Positions 51,850 to 60,440 of a stretch of DNA of 64,000 nt are shown here, one piece after another. The notes under the pieces are model-generated. The model did not search any database. It worked only from the letters and a program-made list of their open reading frames with translations, and had not been told where the DNA came from. Each line of letters begins with the position of its first letter. Position 1 is the first letter of the stretch. Position numbers and translations under genes: made by a program. Source of the stretch: Desulfoluna butyratoxydans (lineage in GTDB: Bacteria > Desulfobacterota > Desulfobacteria > Desulfobacterales > Desulfolunaceae); contig NZ_CAADHO010000009.1 of the NCBI RefSeq assembly GCF_900699765.1, positions 186,001-250,000 of the forward strand, read 5' to 3'.

Positions 51850-52054
51850 AAACGATGCCTCCGGCGGGCAGGGGCTGAGCCCCTGCACCCCAGGTTCGCG
51901 AATGCTCCAGGGATCGTTCCTCACCCTTACACATTCGCTGACGGGCTGTGCCCGTGGCTACCAATGACGCTCGAGTGAACCAACATCGTCCTTAGAACTT
52001 GTTTGTCAGACGTTTTAAACGTTTGGCCCCCGGCAGGGCCGCCGGAGGCTTTTT
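51850..52054 (+). repeat. GTAACTATTCAGC-family element between queC and queF
   Basis: The left part has GCTGGAAACGATGCCTCCGG followed by a left module with the hairpin GCAGGGGCT-G-AGCCCCTGC, the third kind of left module in the window. The right part is the shared module: CTTGTTTGTCAGACG, TTTTAAACGTTTGG, GCCCCCGGCAGGGCCGCCGG and AGGC with eight T residues. This T-run makes the hairpin a full terminator directly before queF, so queF needs its own promoter or read-through. Terminal repeats are degraded. Confidence 0.75.
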
Positions 52055-52076
52055 TTTATCCATGATGGGAGTTTGT

Positions 52077-52895
52077 ATGAGAACGGAAAACCCCTTGGGG
52101 AAGAAAATCGGATACACCTTTACCTACGACCCGTCCCAGCTGTTTCCGGTGGAGCGGTCCCTGGGCCGGGGGGCTTTGGGGTTGGACGGGAAGGCGCTTC
52201 CCTTTTGTGGCGAAGACATCTGGACGGCCTGGGAACTCTCCTGGCTGGACGGTAAGGGCAAACCCGTCTCTTCGGTGGCCGAGATCAGGGTTCCGGCCAC
52301 CAGTCGGTGCATTGTGGAGTCCAAGTCCCTGAAACTTTATCTGAACTCCTTTAACATGAGCCGGTTTGAGAGCCCTGAGGCGGTGAGGAAGGCCATGGCG
52401 GGCGATCTTTCCAGGGTGGCGGAAGGGGAGGTGACGGTCTCCCTGTTCGGGTGCGACGACACCGAAGCCCTGGGGACGCATCGCGCAGGTGGGCGGTGCA
52501 TCGATCACCATGAAGCCGATTCGTATGTCTATGAGGTGGACGCCTCCCTTCTGGCCCACGGGGACGGTGACGTCACGGACGAGACCCTGTGCTCCCATAT
52601 CCTGCGCACCAACTGCCCGGTGACCGGCCAGCCCGACTGGGCCACGGTGGAGATCACCTACTCCGGGAAAAAGATCGACGAGACCGCGCTATTTGCCTAC
52701 CTTGTTTCGTTTCGGACCCACACGGGCTACCACGAGAACTGTGTGGAGACCCTCTACACGGACATCATGGCCCGCCTGGCCCCCACGGCCCTTACGGTGG
52801 TGGGGCGGTTTACCCGACGGGGCGGCCTGGACATCAACCCGTGCCGGAGCAGTTCACCCACGGCGTTTCCCAACCGCCGCCTTGTGCGTCAGTAG
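52077..52895 (+). CDS. queF: NADPH-dependent 7-cyano-7-deazaguanine reductase (long form)
   Basis: The 272-residue protein is a type II (tandem T-fold) QueF, similar in size to the E. coli enzyme. The catalytic Cys lies in RTNCPVTGQPDWATVEI with the conserved FRTHTGYHEN further on; VESKSLKLYLNSFN is the QueF signature. It reduces preQ0 to preQ1. The ATG at 52077 follows GGGAG; upstream ATGs at 52062 and 52065 are in frame but have weaker context. A strong terminator follows. Confidence 0.95.
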   Translation: MRTENPLGKKIGYTFTYDPSQLFPVERSLGRGALGLDGKALPFCGEDIWTAWELSWLDGKGKPVSSVAEIRVPATSRCIVESKSLKLYLNSFNMSRFESPEAVRKAMAGDLSRVAEGEVTVSLFGCDDTEALGTHRAGGRCIDHHEADSYVYEVDASLLAHGDGDVTDETLCSHILRTNCPVTGQPDWATVEITYSGKKIDETALFAYLVSFRTHTGYHENCVETLYTDIMARLAPTALTVVGRFTRRGGLDINPCRSSSPTAFPNRRLVRQ

Positions 52896-52921
52896 GACAT
52901 AAACCCACTTTTCACGACATG

Positions 52922-52966
52922 AAAAGCCCCCCTTCGGAGCGACTCCGTAAGGGGGGCTTTTTTTAT
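52922..52966 (+). terminator. Terminator after queF
   Basis: AAAAGCCCCCCTT pairs with AAGGGGGGCTTTTTTT, with an inner CGGAG/CTCCG. It can also act for the convergent gene that ends at 52991. Confidence 0.95.
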
Positions 52967-52990
52967 GTGTCGGTGTGATAAATCGTTGTG

Positions 52991-55663
52991 TCAAAAGCGG
53001 GGTAACGATCCGATGAAACAGCCGTTGGCGCCGCCCAGGCTGGAGTCTCCGGCGTGTTTTCCGTTTATTTTAAGGGCATCTTCCTTGACCTGTTCAAGAT
53101 AGGACCCGTCCTTGGTCACAACACGCATCCTGATGTCGTATTTCCCGAGTTCCGAAACAGATATCTCCGCAGAGCCGCTCTCACTGGTGGCGTGGGCTTC
53201 GGTTTTGTATTCGCCGTCCACGATGCGCAAAATTTCCCATTGCCATTTTGAGATGCCCAGGTCCGGGTTGGACTTGTCTGTAAAGGTGACCGTTGCCGAG
53301 AGGTTGGCGCTCTCGGGGGTATGCTTGAAATCAAGGTCCTCCGGGGGAAAGACCCGGACGGTGGTGCTGGCGGGTTTCGTGGAGATGCCGGTAAGGCTCA
53401 CTGTGTCGGTGCGTTCGTCAGTGTCCCAGATTTTGTAGGCAACCAGATCGTTTACTTTATCAAAGATTCGGGTCTCTTTGTCTTCGGGGGCCCTGCATAC
53501 CTCGGAAAGGGCGATGGCCATGTCCGTGGTGGTGGTGATGCCGCTGTCAATGGTGAGGGTGACCGTGTTGCTTGCCTCGTCGTACTCGCCCTCTGCGTGG
53601 TTGGTCCCCCCTGCCAGGGTGACGCTTGTTTCGTATTCGTCAAGCCAGGGGCTGCTGCTGTCGGAAATGTTGCCGTTGTCCGATTTAAAGGACGCCGACG
53701 CAATGGTATCGTCCAGGGTGTTCAGGTGGTCGATGATGGCCTGGATGGTGGTGGTACCGTTACGGATGTGGACAGTAAGGGTGTTGTACACTGAAGAGAA
53801 GGTGGAGGTCACCTCATCTGATGGTGCGGGACTTTCGAGACGTACCTCGATGTTTCCCCTTACGCCGGGAGGGGCGGTGATATTGATAAGGTCGCCCAGG
53901 ACGCCCGTTGCAGATTCCGACGCCGGTGTTTCCCCGGTGTCTTGGATAGTGACGGTGGGCCCCGGCTCCTGGGTCCTGTGCCCCCATAGCTTGATCATAC
54001 CGTCAATGTAGGCGATGTTTTCCCGATACACGATGAGCTCCGGGTGCCATTCTCCCACTCCCTTGAACCGGTGGACGGCAAGGTAGTAGTCATCGCCTTT
54101 GGTCTCTTCGTTGACGAAGATGTCCTCGTTATTGCGTCCTCCCGTAAGCTGGACGCTGTCGTAATCCTTGGATGAGACCTCCCAGGGGCTGGTGCCGTGT
54201 CGGGGGTATACCTCAGAGACCGCGTGGCTCTGTTCAAGGATCTCTTTGATCTGGTTCTGGGTGGTGACCCCGGAGTTGACGGTCAGGTGGATGACATCCC
54301 CTGAGACCTCCAGGTGGGGCGTGCATCCGGTGCAGGGATGAATACGCAGCTCCCGGTTGCTCTCTTCTCCGCCTTCGCCGGTAATGTAGAGGGCGGTGGT
54401 GGCCCCTGACGGGGTGGAAGAGTAGAGAACCCCGTAAGAGGGCACGGGGTCATCTATGCCGGTGTTGAAACGCCATTCCCGCTTCCAGATGTCCCCCAGG
54501 GCAAAGTCGTAGAGGATGACCTCATGGGTGTAGGTGCCGTCCACTTTGACACCGATGCCTGTGGGTTGATCCGCCAGGATGTAAGCGGTGTTCGGCTCTG
54601 CTTCCGTCATGCGGTACAGGGCGCCCGTTGGGGTGGTGGTGGAGCCGGAGGGCGTGTTGGTGGCAGCCAGGAGGCCGTCCTCTGCTGCGCTGAGGCAGTT
54701 GATGTCGTTCTGTGTGCCTGTGAGCATCTCCTTCCATACGTCGTTGTCGGTGTCCAGATAATACGCCTTGCCGTAGCTCCCGGCAGCCACGAGGAGCCCG
54801 TTGCCCTCGTTAATGCACAACAGGGGCGGGCGATCCTCTTTGTCGATGGCCATTTGCTGCCAGCCCTTGGTGGCGTGGTATCGGAGGATGTACCCGTAGG
54901 TGGCTTCGGCCACGGCATAAAGGGTTTTGTCCGCTGTTTGCCAGACCCCTCGAAAGTCGAGGCTGAGCCCGCCGCTGTTTAAGGGGGTGAGTGCGTTTGT
55001 GCCGGTGTTCAGTTCAATGACAAGGCCTCCGGCGCTGGAAATATAGGCTTTGGAACCGAAGCCGTTGATGGCGTACATGTTGGGAAGTTCTTGAGATGCC
55101 CCGATCAGGGGGGGGAAAGAGGCGCCGTCAAAGGAGAGGAGAACCCCGGCAGGTGTTGTGTCGGTTGCCGAGCGTTGTTTCCCCCCGGACAGGTAGACCA
55201 CACCGTTTTCGTCAACCCACAGGCCTGTAAAGGAGGATGCAAAATAGGGGGACTCCGGTCCGTACTGCGTGTTGAGCTCCTCCCAGGTGGATCCGGTGTA
55301 GCGAAAGATCACGCCGTACTTGCTTTGGGTGTCTACGGCGTTGATGGTTCCGTCGTTGTTGGAGTCGAACAGCGGGGGGCCGAGGCGGTAGCCTGAGGCA
55401 TACACGGTTCCCCATGGGGTGGCGTGGACGGCAAAGAGCACGGCACCGGAGAGGGTGCCGTCGGAGATGTCCGACCAGGAGCCCCCTGAATGGCGGAAGG
55501 CAGCGCCGTCGAACCCCACGGCATAGGAGACGGTATCATCGGACCAGCAACCCATAAGGGGTGGCGTGGAGACGGCGGGGGGCTCATAGTCCCAGAGCCC
55601 GAAAGCGGTGGCGGCTTGGAGACAGATGGCGGCAGCTGTGAGCAGGATCAGGCGTATGGTCAC
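52991..55663 (-). CDS. Large exported protein with beta-propeller-like N-terminus and PKD domain
   Basis: The protein of about 890 residues begins at GTG 55663, which has AAGGAG eight bases upstream and gives a signal peptide (TIRLILLTAAAICLQAATAFG). The N-terminal half has repeating blades with WS/FR motifs (AAFRHSGGSWSDISDG, GVIFRYTGSTWEELN) and an EF-hand-like DSNNDGTINAVD near residue 107. The middle has two repeated modules with SATGVLGDL and TVTLTIDSGITTTTD-like segments. A PKD/Ig-like domain (about 790-870, VTFTDKSNPDLGISKWQWEI) precedes a GGANGCFIGSLPRF tail. The tail resembles the short CFI-type ends seen on surface proteins of this group; its role is inferred. The function is unknown. 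Confidence 0.75.
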   Translation of the reverse strand: MTIRLILLTAAAICLQAATAFGLWDYEPPAVSTPPLMGCWSDDTVSYAVGFDGAAFRHSGGSWSDISDGTLSGAVLFAVHATPWGTVYASGYRLGPPLFDSNNDGTINAVDTQSKYGVIFRYTGSTWEELNTQYGPESPYFASSFTGLWVDENGVVYLSGGKQRSATDTTPAGVLLSFDGASFPPLIGASQELPNMYAINGFGSKAYISSAGGLVIELNTGTNALTPLNSGGLSLDFRGVWQTADKTLYAVAEATYGYILRYHATKGWQQMAIDKEDRPPLLCINEGNGLLVAAGSYGKAYYLDTDNDVWKEMLTGTQNDINCLSAAEDGLLAATNTPSGSTTTPTGALYRMTEAEPNTAYILADQPTGIGVKVDGTYTHEVILYDFALGDIWKREWRFNTGIDDPVPSYGVLYSSTPSGATTALYITGEGGEESNRELRIHPCTGCTPHLEVSGDVIHLTVNSGVTTQNQIKEILEQSHAVSEVYPRHGTSPWEVSSKDYDSVQLTGGRNNEDIFVNEETKGDDYYLAVHRFKGVGEWHPELIVYRENIAYIDGMIKLWGHRTQEPGPTVTIQDTGETPASESATGVLGDLINITAPPGVRGNIEVRLESPAPSDEVTSTFSSVYNTLTVHIRNGTTTIQAIIDHLNTLDDTIASASFKSDNGNISDSSSPWLDEYETSVTLAGGTNHAEGEYDEASNTVTLTIDSGITTTTDMAIALSEVCRAPEDKETRIFDKVNDLVAYKIWDTDERTDTVSLTGISTKPASTTVRVFPPEDLDFKHTPESANLSATVTFTDKSNPDLGISKWQWEILRIVDGEYKTEAHATSESGSAEISVSELGKYDIRMRVVTKDGSYLEQVKEDALKINGKHAGDSSLGGANGCFIGSLPRF

Positions 55664-55780
55664 GGATTTTCTCCTTGTCCGGTAGATTTGGTACGTCGGC
55701 ACTGAAGAAAATCGATTATATAACAATGTTTACTCTAATAAAAGAGGTTTGATGTGTGATCATTGCATTTATACACGTCC

Positions 55781-56398
55781 TCAGAAGGTTATGGCTTTTT
55801 CCTCTGTGACCAGGGTGTCGTGGAAGGCTTTGGCAGTAATCCTTGCCACGTGATAAAGGCTTTCCCTGTGGGAAGAGGCGTCGCTTGACGGATAGTTTCG
55901 GAAGGTGATGACATTGCCGAAAAGGGAGGCAAAAAAGGCATGGGAATAGTAGCTGACCGGATGGGCTTCACCGGCCTTGGCCAGGGCCCTGTCCAGCATG
56001 TCCAGAAAGAGGACCTGGATGACGTTGAACTTGCGAAGTGTCTCCGGGTTTTTTTCGCCCTTGATCATGAAATGGCTCATCATCTGGAAGATATCCTCGT
56101 TGTCCACAAGGAAGTTGACGATGTCGATGGCGATATCGTCCAGTTCGCGACGGCTTTCCCAGAGGCGCGATTTGATCTTGTTGATGTCGTTGGTAAGGAT
56201 CTCCACGAACAGGTCGTCCTGGCTTGGAAAGTACTGATAAAGCGATGCAACTGAGATTCCCGCCTCATTGGCGATGTCCCTCATACCGATTTCGTGGAAT
56301 GAGTTCTGGCTGAAGAGATTTTTTGCTGCGTTGATAATCAATTGTCTTCGGACTTCACGTTCATGCTCTTTGAGCTGCTTCAGGACAGATTTCGCCAT
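55781..56398 (-). CDS. TetR family transcriptional regulator
   Basis: The 205-residue protein has an N-terminal helix-turn-helix (FHEIGMRDIANEAGISVASL, YQYFPSQDDLFVEIL) and a helical C-terminal ligand domain. AGGAGAAA lies upstream of the ATG. It is divergent from the PhaR-type gene, with a repeat copy between them. Its target is not known; genes of fatty-acid or PHA metabolism are plausible. Confidence 0.9.
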   Translation of the reverse strand: MAKSVLKQLKEHEREVRRQLIINAAKNLFSQNSFHEIGMRDIANEAGISVASLYQYFPSQDDLFVEILTNDINKIKSRLWESRRELDDIAIDIVNFLVDNEDIFQMMSHFMIKGEKNPETLRKFNVIQVLFLDMLDRALAKAGEAHPVSYYSHAFFASLFGNVITFRNYPSSDASSHRESLYHVARITAKAFHDTLVTEEKAITF

Positions 56399-56777
56399 GG
56401 TCGGTTTCTCCTGTTCCGGGGTCCAAGTGGGCTGACATGGTATTGTTTTCGCGAGGAAGGCTGTTTCGTCATCCGGTTCCTGATCAACTGTGCTTCAAGG
56501 TACCCGCATGGTGTCTGTTATTCGGGAGGGTACCGTCTGTTAGGCGGGTTTTCGCCTGCCGGCCGCTTCAATAAGCAGACGGTCAGGGGCGTTTGTGCTT
56601 CACTATAAAGGAATTTGCGATAGGTAAAAACAAAATTGTTTAAAACAAACGAAGTAATTTTATTAAAACACTCTTTTATCAATAAAGGAAACAGGCCGCC
56701 GATGTCAATTGCATTCCCCGATGGGCTGACATATAGTACACAAAGGGTCGCCGATTCGGGGGCCTTTCAACTTAGGG
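56399..56777. other. Gene-free stretch upstream of the TetR gene
   Basis: No gene is supported. The TetR promoter should be in the left half. The AT-rich stretch at 56610-56690 precedes the repeat copy. Confidence 0.4.
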
Positions 56778-56912
56778 CCATGCCAGGATTAAATTACCCA
56801 GGACGGGATTATCCCATAAGTCCTCAGCATGATGTTTTGATCGTTGCTTCAACACATAACGCGTTTGATGCAGAGCGTCGTTGTGTGTCATTATTTTAAT
56901 TTTAGGGTATAG
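56778..56912 (+). repeat. 120-bp repeat, copy C
   Basis: The order of motifs is AGGGCCATGCCAGGATTAAA, ACGGGATTATCCCATAAG, TCCTCAGCATGATGTTTTGA, CACATAACGCGTTTGATG and CGTCGTTGTGTGTC, ending near TTTTAGGGTATAGC. Compared with copies A and B, the stem CACATAACG / CGTTGTGTG has changed but can still pair, which suggests an RNA or DNA hairpin is kept. It lies upstream of phaR and may hold its promoter. Confidence 0.8.
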
Positions 56913-56946
56913 CACTTATCGACCGATAACCCAGGCGGGAGAGACA

Positions 56947-57417
56947 ATGGCTGAAGAGACCGTGGTGGTGAAAAAGTACAGCAACAGGCGCCTCTACAAC
57001 ACATCCGAGAGCTCGTACATCACCCTGGAGCAGCTTGCCGAGATCATCCGGAGCGGAAGGGATGTGAAGGTGGTGGAGGCCGGGTCAGGGGATGACGTAA
57101 CGGCCTATATCCTCACCCAGATCCTTGTGGAAGAAGCAAAGAACAAAAAGTTTTTTCTCCCCGTTCATCTGCTTCACCTGATGCTTCGGTACGGTGACAA
57201 CATGATGGGGGATTTTTTCGACCTCCACCTGTCTCAGACCATCGACAGTTACGTCAAGCAGCGGAAAGCCTTTGACGATCAATTCAAGAAGGTGCTCCAT
57301 TTCAGCTCGGAGTTTACCGAGATGGCGAGGCGATCCGTGGACGATCTGGCCAAAGCCTCACCTTTTCCCTTTTTCCACACAGGCAGAAAAGAGCCCGGGG
57401 AGAAGGGAGAGCCCTGA
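56947..57417 (+). CDS. phaR: Polyhydroxyalkanoate synthesis regulator PhaR-type DNA-binding protein
   Basis: The 156-residue protein begins MAEETVVVKKYSNRRLYNTS, the PHB/PHA accumulation regulator DNA-binding domain. The region LAEIIRSGRDVKVVEAGSGD completes the domain. The rest is a helical PHB_acc-like segment with FFDLHLSQTIDSYVKQRK. PhaR proteins repress phasin genes and bind PHA granules; no phaC or phasin gene is in the window. GGGAGAG precedes the ATG. It converges with the next gene at 11 bases. Confidence 0.87.
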   Translation: MAEETVVVKKYSNRRLYNTSESSYITLEQLAEIIRSGRDVKVVEAGSGDDVTAYILTQILVEEAKNKKFFLPVHLLHLMLRYGDNMMGDFFDLHLSQTIDSYVKQRKAFDDQFKKVLHFSSEFTEMARRSVDDLAKASPFPFFHTGRKEPGEKGEP

Positions 57418-57427
57418 AGCGGACACC

Positions 57428-58120
57428 CTAGTGAAAAAAACGGTTTTTGATCTGTGCAATGACCCCCTTGATCCCCGTGGGGGCCACCCGGGCCGCTCCA
57501 AGGGCGGCGGTTTGGCTTCGCACACCGTTGACAGCCTCCTGCAAGGCCGAGGCAAGGGCCGGGCCCTTTTCCCGTATGGCGGCCTGTCCCTTTTCAGGGT
57601 TTACCCGGAATGTTACGTAGAGGGCTTCCACCTGGCCCTGGAACCTGCGGAGTTGTCCTGAAAGTTTTTGCACACTCCGCTCCCACCGTTTGATCTCCGA
57701 TGCCACGATTTTTTCCTGCCTGGGGTAGGCCTTGCCCACCCGTCTGATCCGCTTGATTTCATTTTTCATGAGGGCCATCTCCGCGTTGACGTCGACCATA
57801 AGGTGATAGACATCGGGGAGCCGTGCCCAGGAGAATTTCAGGACACTGTCGTCGAGGTCCACGTATTCCAGGGTTTGACGGGGGTAGCCAGATTTGAAAA
57901 AGGTGGTGTATCCAAACCAGCCCCCTGCACCGAGGCCCGCAATGAGCAGCACGACCGCAATGGGCAGGAGTATCTTTTTTTTGCGCTTTTTGGGTTTGGG
58001 GCCGTCTGCGGTTTCGTTCTTCTCGGTTGTCATCTTTTTTATCCCACGGCTTGCGGTTGTCGGTTCGGCTCCCTTTGTTATCATCTCGGCCGGGGAGAGG
58101 GCCAGCTTTAGTCCGGACAT
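57428..58120 (-). CDS. Unknown membrane-anchored protein
   Basis: The product of up to 230 residues has a lysine-rich segment (KPKKRKKKILLPIAVVLLIA) that runs into one membrane helix (about 48-70) and a mostly helical C-terminal domain (about 85-230, RLPDVYHLMVDVNAEMALM, RRFQGQVEALYVTFR). I recognise no family. The start is uncertain: ATGs at 58120, 58084 and 58033 are in frame, and none has a strong ribosome binding site. An N-in, C-out orientation with a periplasmic domain is likely from the positive residues before the helix. Confidence 0.65.
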   Translation of the reverse strand: MSGLKLALSPAEMITKGAEPTTASRGIKKMTTEKNETADGPKPKKRKKKILLPIAVVLLIAGLGAGGWFGYTTFFKSGYPRQTLEYVDLDDSVLKFSWARLPDVYHLMVDVNAEMALMKNEIKRIRRVGKAYPRQEKIVASEIKRWERSVQKLSGQLRRFQGQVEALYVTFRVNPEKGQAAIREKGPALASALQEAVNGVRSQTAALGAARVAPTGIKGVIAQIKNRFFH

Positions 58121-58692
58121 TTCATGAGAAAATAACCAGCCAAAGAAAAAATACCGTTGTTTCAGGTGGCTATAATGAAAATGTTGGCTGTTTTGAAACT
58201 GTAAATCGACGTTTGCTGTTTGATTTTCTCACCCTTCGGGCGGACCGAGTGCACCCATCTTCTGCGTTATCAGAGCTTTGAGGTAAACCACGATATCTGC
58301 AGCTCTGAGGCCTTGAATATGCGGTGCACTCGACTCGTGAAATATCCGGGTTAGTCCGCAGATTTTTTTGCGGCCTTGCTTAACGTTCCGCTTCCGACGT
58401 ATACTGTATGCATAGACCGCCGGATGTACCCCCATCACCATGCACTTGCATTCAACGTTCGATATATGGTTTGGCCCGCGACAGCGAGGGGCGTGGAAAT
58501 CCTTGTGCGTTTCCAGGCCCCTGAAGAGCAATCGCTGAGTATTTTCGCGACCATTATTTGTTCAAACGTATCCGTTTCCCCATTCCCATTCGTGTAAGCC
58601 ACTCATCGCTGACGTTCATGCCGGTACCGATGCCGCGAGCCGTGCAAACGGCCCATGCATCACAGACAACCTCGCCCCGGACGGGAGGCCGT
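58121..58692. other. Gene-free stretch with palindromic repeat
   Basis: No protein gene is supported before the ATG at 58693. It contains the palindromic element at 58246-58332 and the promoters of both flanking genes. A -35/-10-like pair could lie around 58387-58410 (GTATACTGTATG). Confidence 0.5.
58240..58359. repeat. Large imperfect palindromic element
   Basis: The left arm CGAGTGCACCCATCTTCTGC plus GTTATCAGAGC pairs imperfectly with GCTCTGAGGCCTTGAATATG plus CGGTGCACTCG. It is nested in GCGGAC (58240-58245) and GTCCGC (58354-58359). This kind of palindrome looks like a dispersed repeat unit, but I see only one copy in the window. Confidence 0.75.
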
Positions 58693-59085
58693 ATGGATAT
58701 TTTATCCGATAGCGTCGGAAGACATGTGAAGACACGATATTACCGAACACTGGAGCTGGCCACAGGAAAACGCCGCGACTTCGAGCAGCTCAGGGAGCAG
58801 CTTGTGTCGATCCTCTACGATGTGGTGGACATCGATCTGTTTCAGGATGTCGCCGAAGAGGTGGTGGAGTCCATCGACGAGCTCACCGAAGGGGTGAAAG
58901 GAATCACCCTGCTGCATCGCTACGGCACCCTGCTGGATCCGTCGACCTGCTCCATCCATTCGTTTCGGCCCCTGTGCCGGGAACTGCTGGAGCTGGTGAA
59001 CCGCGTGCTGTCCGTGACGCGGGGAAACAAAGGCCAGCGTCGCATGGCCCGGATGCACACCATGGGGATCCAGATCATCAAATAG
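58693..59085 (+). CDS. Unknown small helical protein
   Basis: The 130-residue product begins MDILSDSVGRHVKTRYYRTL with GGGAGG upstream; the longer frame to 58558 is not supported. It is predicted to be mostly helical and soluble, with a Cys-containing HSFRPLCRELLELVNRVL segment. I recognise no family. It may form a unit with folA 136 bases later, but a promoter could lie between. Confidence 0.65.
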   Translation: MDILSDSVGRHVKTRYYRTLELATGKRRDFEQLREQLVSILYDVVDIDLFQDVAEEVVESIDELTEGVKGITLLHRYGTLLDPSTCSIHSFRPLCRELLELVNRVLSVTRGNKGQRRMARMHTMGIQIIK

Positions 59086-59221
59086 CCGGTATCACGGACC
59101 CGTCTCCTCGACACGGCCCGGCCCGGGTGGTATAGGGGAGAGACGGCACACGGCGCGGGATGTTCCCGGGCCCGTCAAGGGTGCTGTTGGGCTTTATACG
59201 GGTGATGAAGGGATGGTACAC

Positions 59222-59713
59222 ATGAAAATTTCAATTGTCGTCGCGGTGGCGGACAACGGGATCATCGGCAACGGTGCCGATATTCCCTGGCATATCGAAG
59301 GGGAGCTTTCTCTGTTCAAGGCGGTGAGCTACCATCACAGCGTGCTCATGGGCAGGAAAACCTGGGAGACCATCGGGCGCCCCCTGCCGGGCAGGCAGAT
59401 CATTGTCCTGACGCGCAATGCCTCCTACAAAGCCCCCGGATGCCTGGTGTGCACCACCCTTGAGGAGGCCGTTGAGGCGGGCTGCGCAGGGGGGCGACGG
59501 CTCATGGTGGCCGGGGGCGGCGAAATCTTCCGGGAGACCCTTCCCCTGGCAGACACCCTTCACATCTCCCATATCCACGCCACACCCGCCGGGGATATTT
59601 TCATGCCCGAGATTCCCGACACCTTCACACCGGTTTTTTCCCAGGCGTATCCCGCCGAGACTCCCTACACCTATACCATCTACCAGAAAGACCCCGCAGC
59701 CGCCGGCGCCTGA
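59222..59713 (+). CDS. folA: Dihydrofolate reductase
   Basis: The 163-residue protein shows DHFR motifs: ISIVVAVADNGIIGNGADIP with W following, LMGRKTWETIGRPLPGRQII and MVAGGGEIFRETLPLAD. It reduces dihydrofolate to tetrahydrofolate with NADPH. The ATG at 59222 is chosen because AAGGG at 59206-59210 is at a good distance; the ATG at 59213 directly abuts it. The DHFR Asp/Glu at the active site falls in the WHIEGEL region. thyA is not in the window. Confidence 0.94.
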   Translation: MKISIVVAVADNGIIGNGADIPWHIEGELSLFKAVSYHHSVLMGRKTWETIGRPLPGRQIIVLTRNASYKAPGCLVCTTLEEAVEAGCAGGRRLMVAGGGEIFRETLPLADTLHISHIHATPAGDIFMPEIPDTFTPVFSQAYPAETPYTYTIYQKDPAAAGA

Positions 59714-59741
59714 TGGGCCCCGGCACTTTGCGCGGTGTGTT

Positions 59742-60341
59742 TTACCTGCTGGGGACCGGCCGGATTTCGGCGGTCTCCAGGGGGGATATGCTGCGGTGTT
59801 TTGCCGGATCGATGCCGTCGAACACACACTGGAGGATCTGGCCCGGATCCCCGTGGGTGACCAGGATGATGTCCTTTTCATTGTAGCGGCGCCCCGTACG
59901 TTTCACCACCTCCACCATGCGGGCGGCAACGGAGCTGACGCTCTCCACGCCGAACTCGGTGTGATCCGGGTTTGTCTCATCAAAGGCCCATCCCTTTTCG
60001 TAGAGGCCGCTTTCCTTTAAATCAAACTCCCCGAAAAAGCGCTCCCGCAGGTTGGCGTCGGAGAACCGCTCCGCCTTGAGGATCTTGGCTGCGATGTCGG
60101 CGGTCTCCATGGTGCGGAGAAAGGGCGAGCAGACCACCACGGGTTTGATGAGGCTGTTGAAGAGCCCCTCGTCGGCGGCACGGGTTACGGAGCGGGTCAC
60201 CTCCTCCTTGCCGGTCTCCGAGAGCCCCCAGTTGCCGATACCGTTTTCCGGGCTGCTCACAATGAGGCCCTGTTCATTGGCTGTGCTGTGGCCGTGGCGT
60301 AAAATGAAGTAGCGGTTGGTGTGAAAGGGAAGGGTGATCAT
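59742..60341 (-). CDS. Histidine phosphatase family protein (PGM-like)
   Basis: The 199-residue protein has the catalytic RHGHSTANEQG near the start and GDPGQILQCVFDG with the second His further on (VTHGDPG). The phosphate-pocket Arg lies in VVCSPFLRTMETADIAAKIL. It is a branch-1 or PGM-type phosphatase; the substrate is unknown. It lies downstream of ugpE but after a terminator, so it may have its own promoter. Confidence 0.88.
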   Translation of the reverse strand: MITLPFHTNRYFILRHGHSTANEQGLIVSSPENGIGNWGLSETGKEEVTRSVTRAADEGLFNSLIKPVVVCSPFLRTMETADIAAKILKAERFSDANLRERFFGEFDLKESGLYEKGWAFDETNPDHTEFGVESVSSVAARMVEVVKRTGRRYNEKDIILVTHGDPGQILQCVFDGIDPAKHRSISPLETAEIRPVPSR

Positions 60342-60373
60342 GTGGGGTTGCCTTTATGCTGTGTGAGAAAAAA

Positions 60374-60412
60374 GAAGCAGGGCGCGGCATACCGAATGGT
60401 GTGCCGCGCCCT
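60374..60412 (-). terminator. Terminator after ugpE
   Basis: AGGGCGCGGCATACC pairs with GGTGTGCCGCGCCCT around GAAT, with one mismatch. On the minus strand the stem is followed by GCTTCTTTTTTC, a T-run typical of rho-independent terminators. Confidence 0.9.
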
Positions 60413-60440
60413 GGGAGTTTGTGACGGATAAGGTCCGGGG

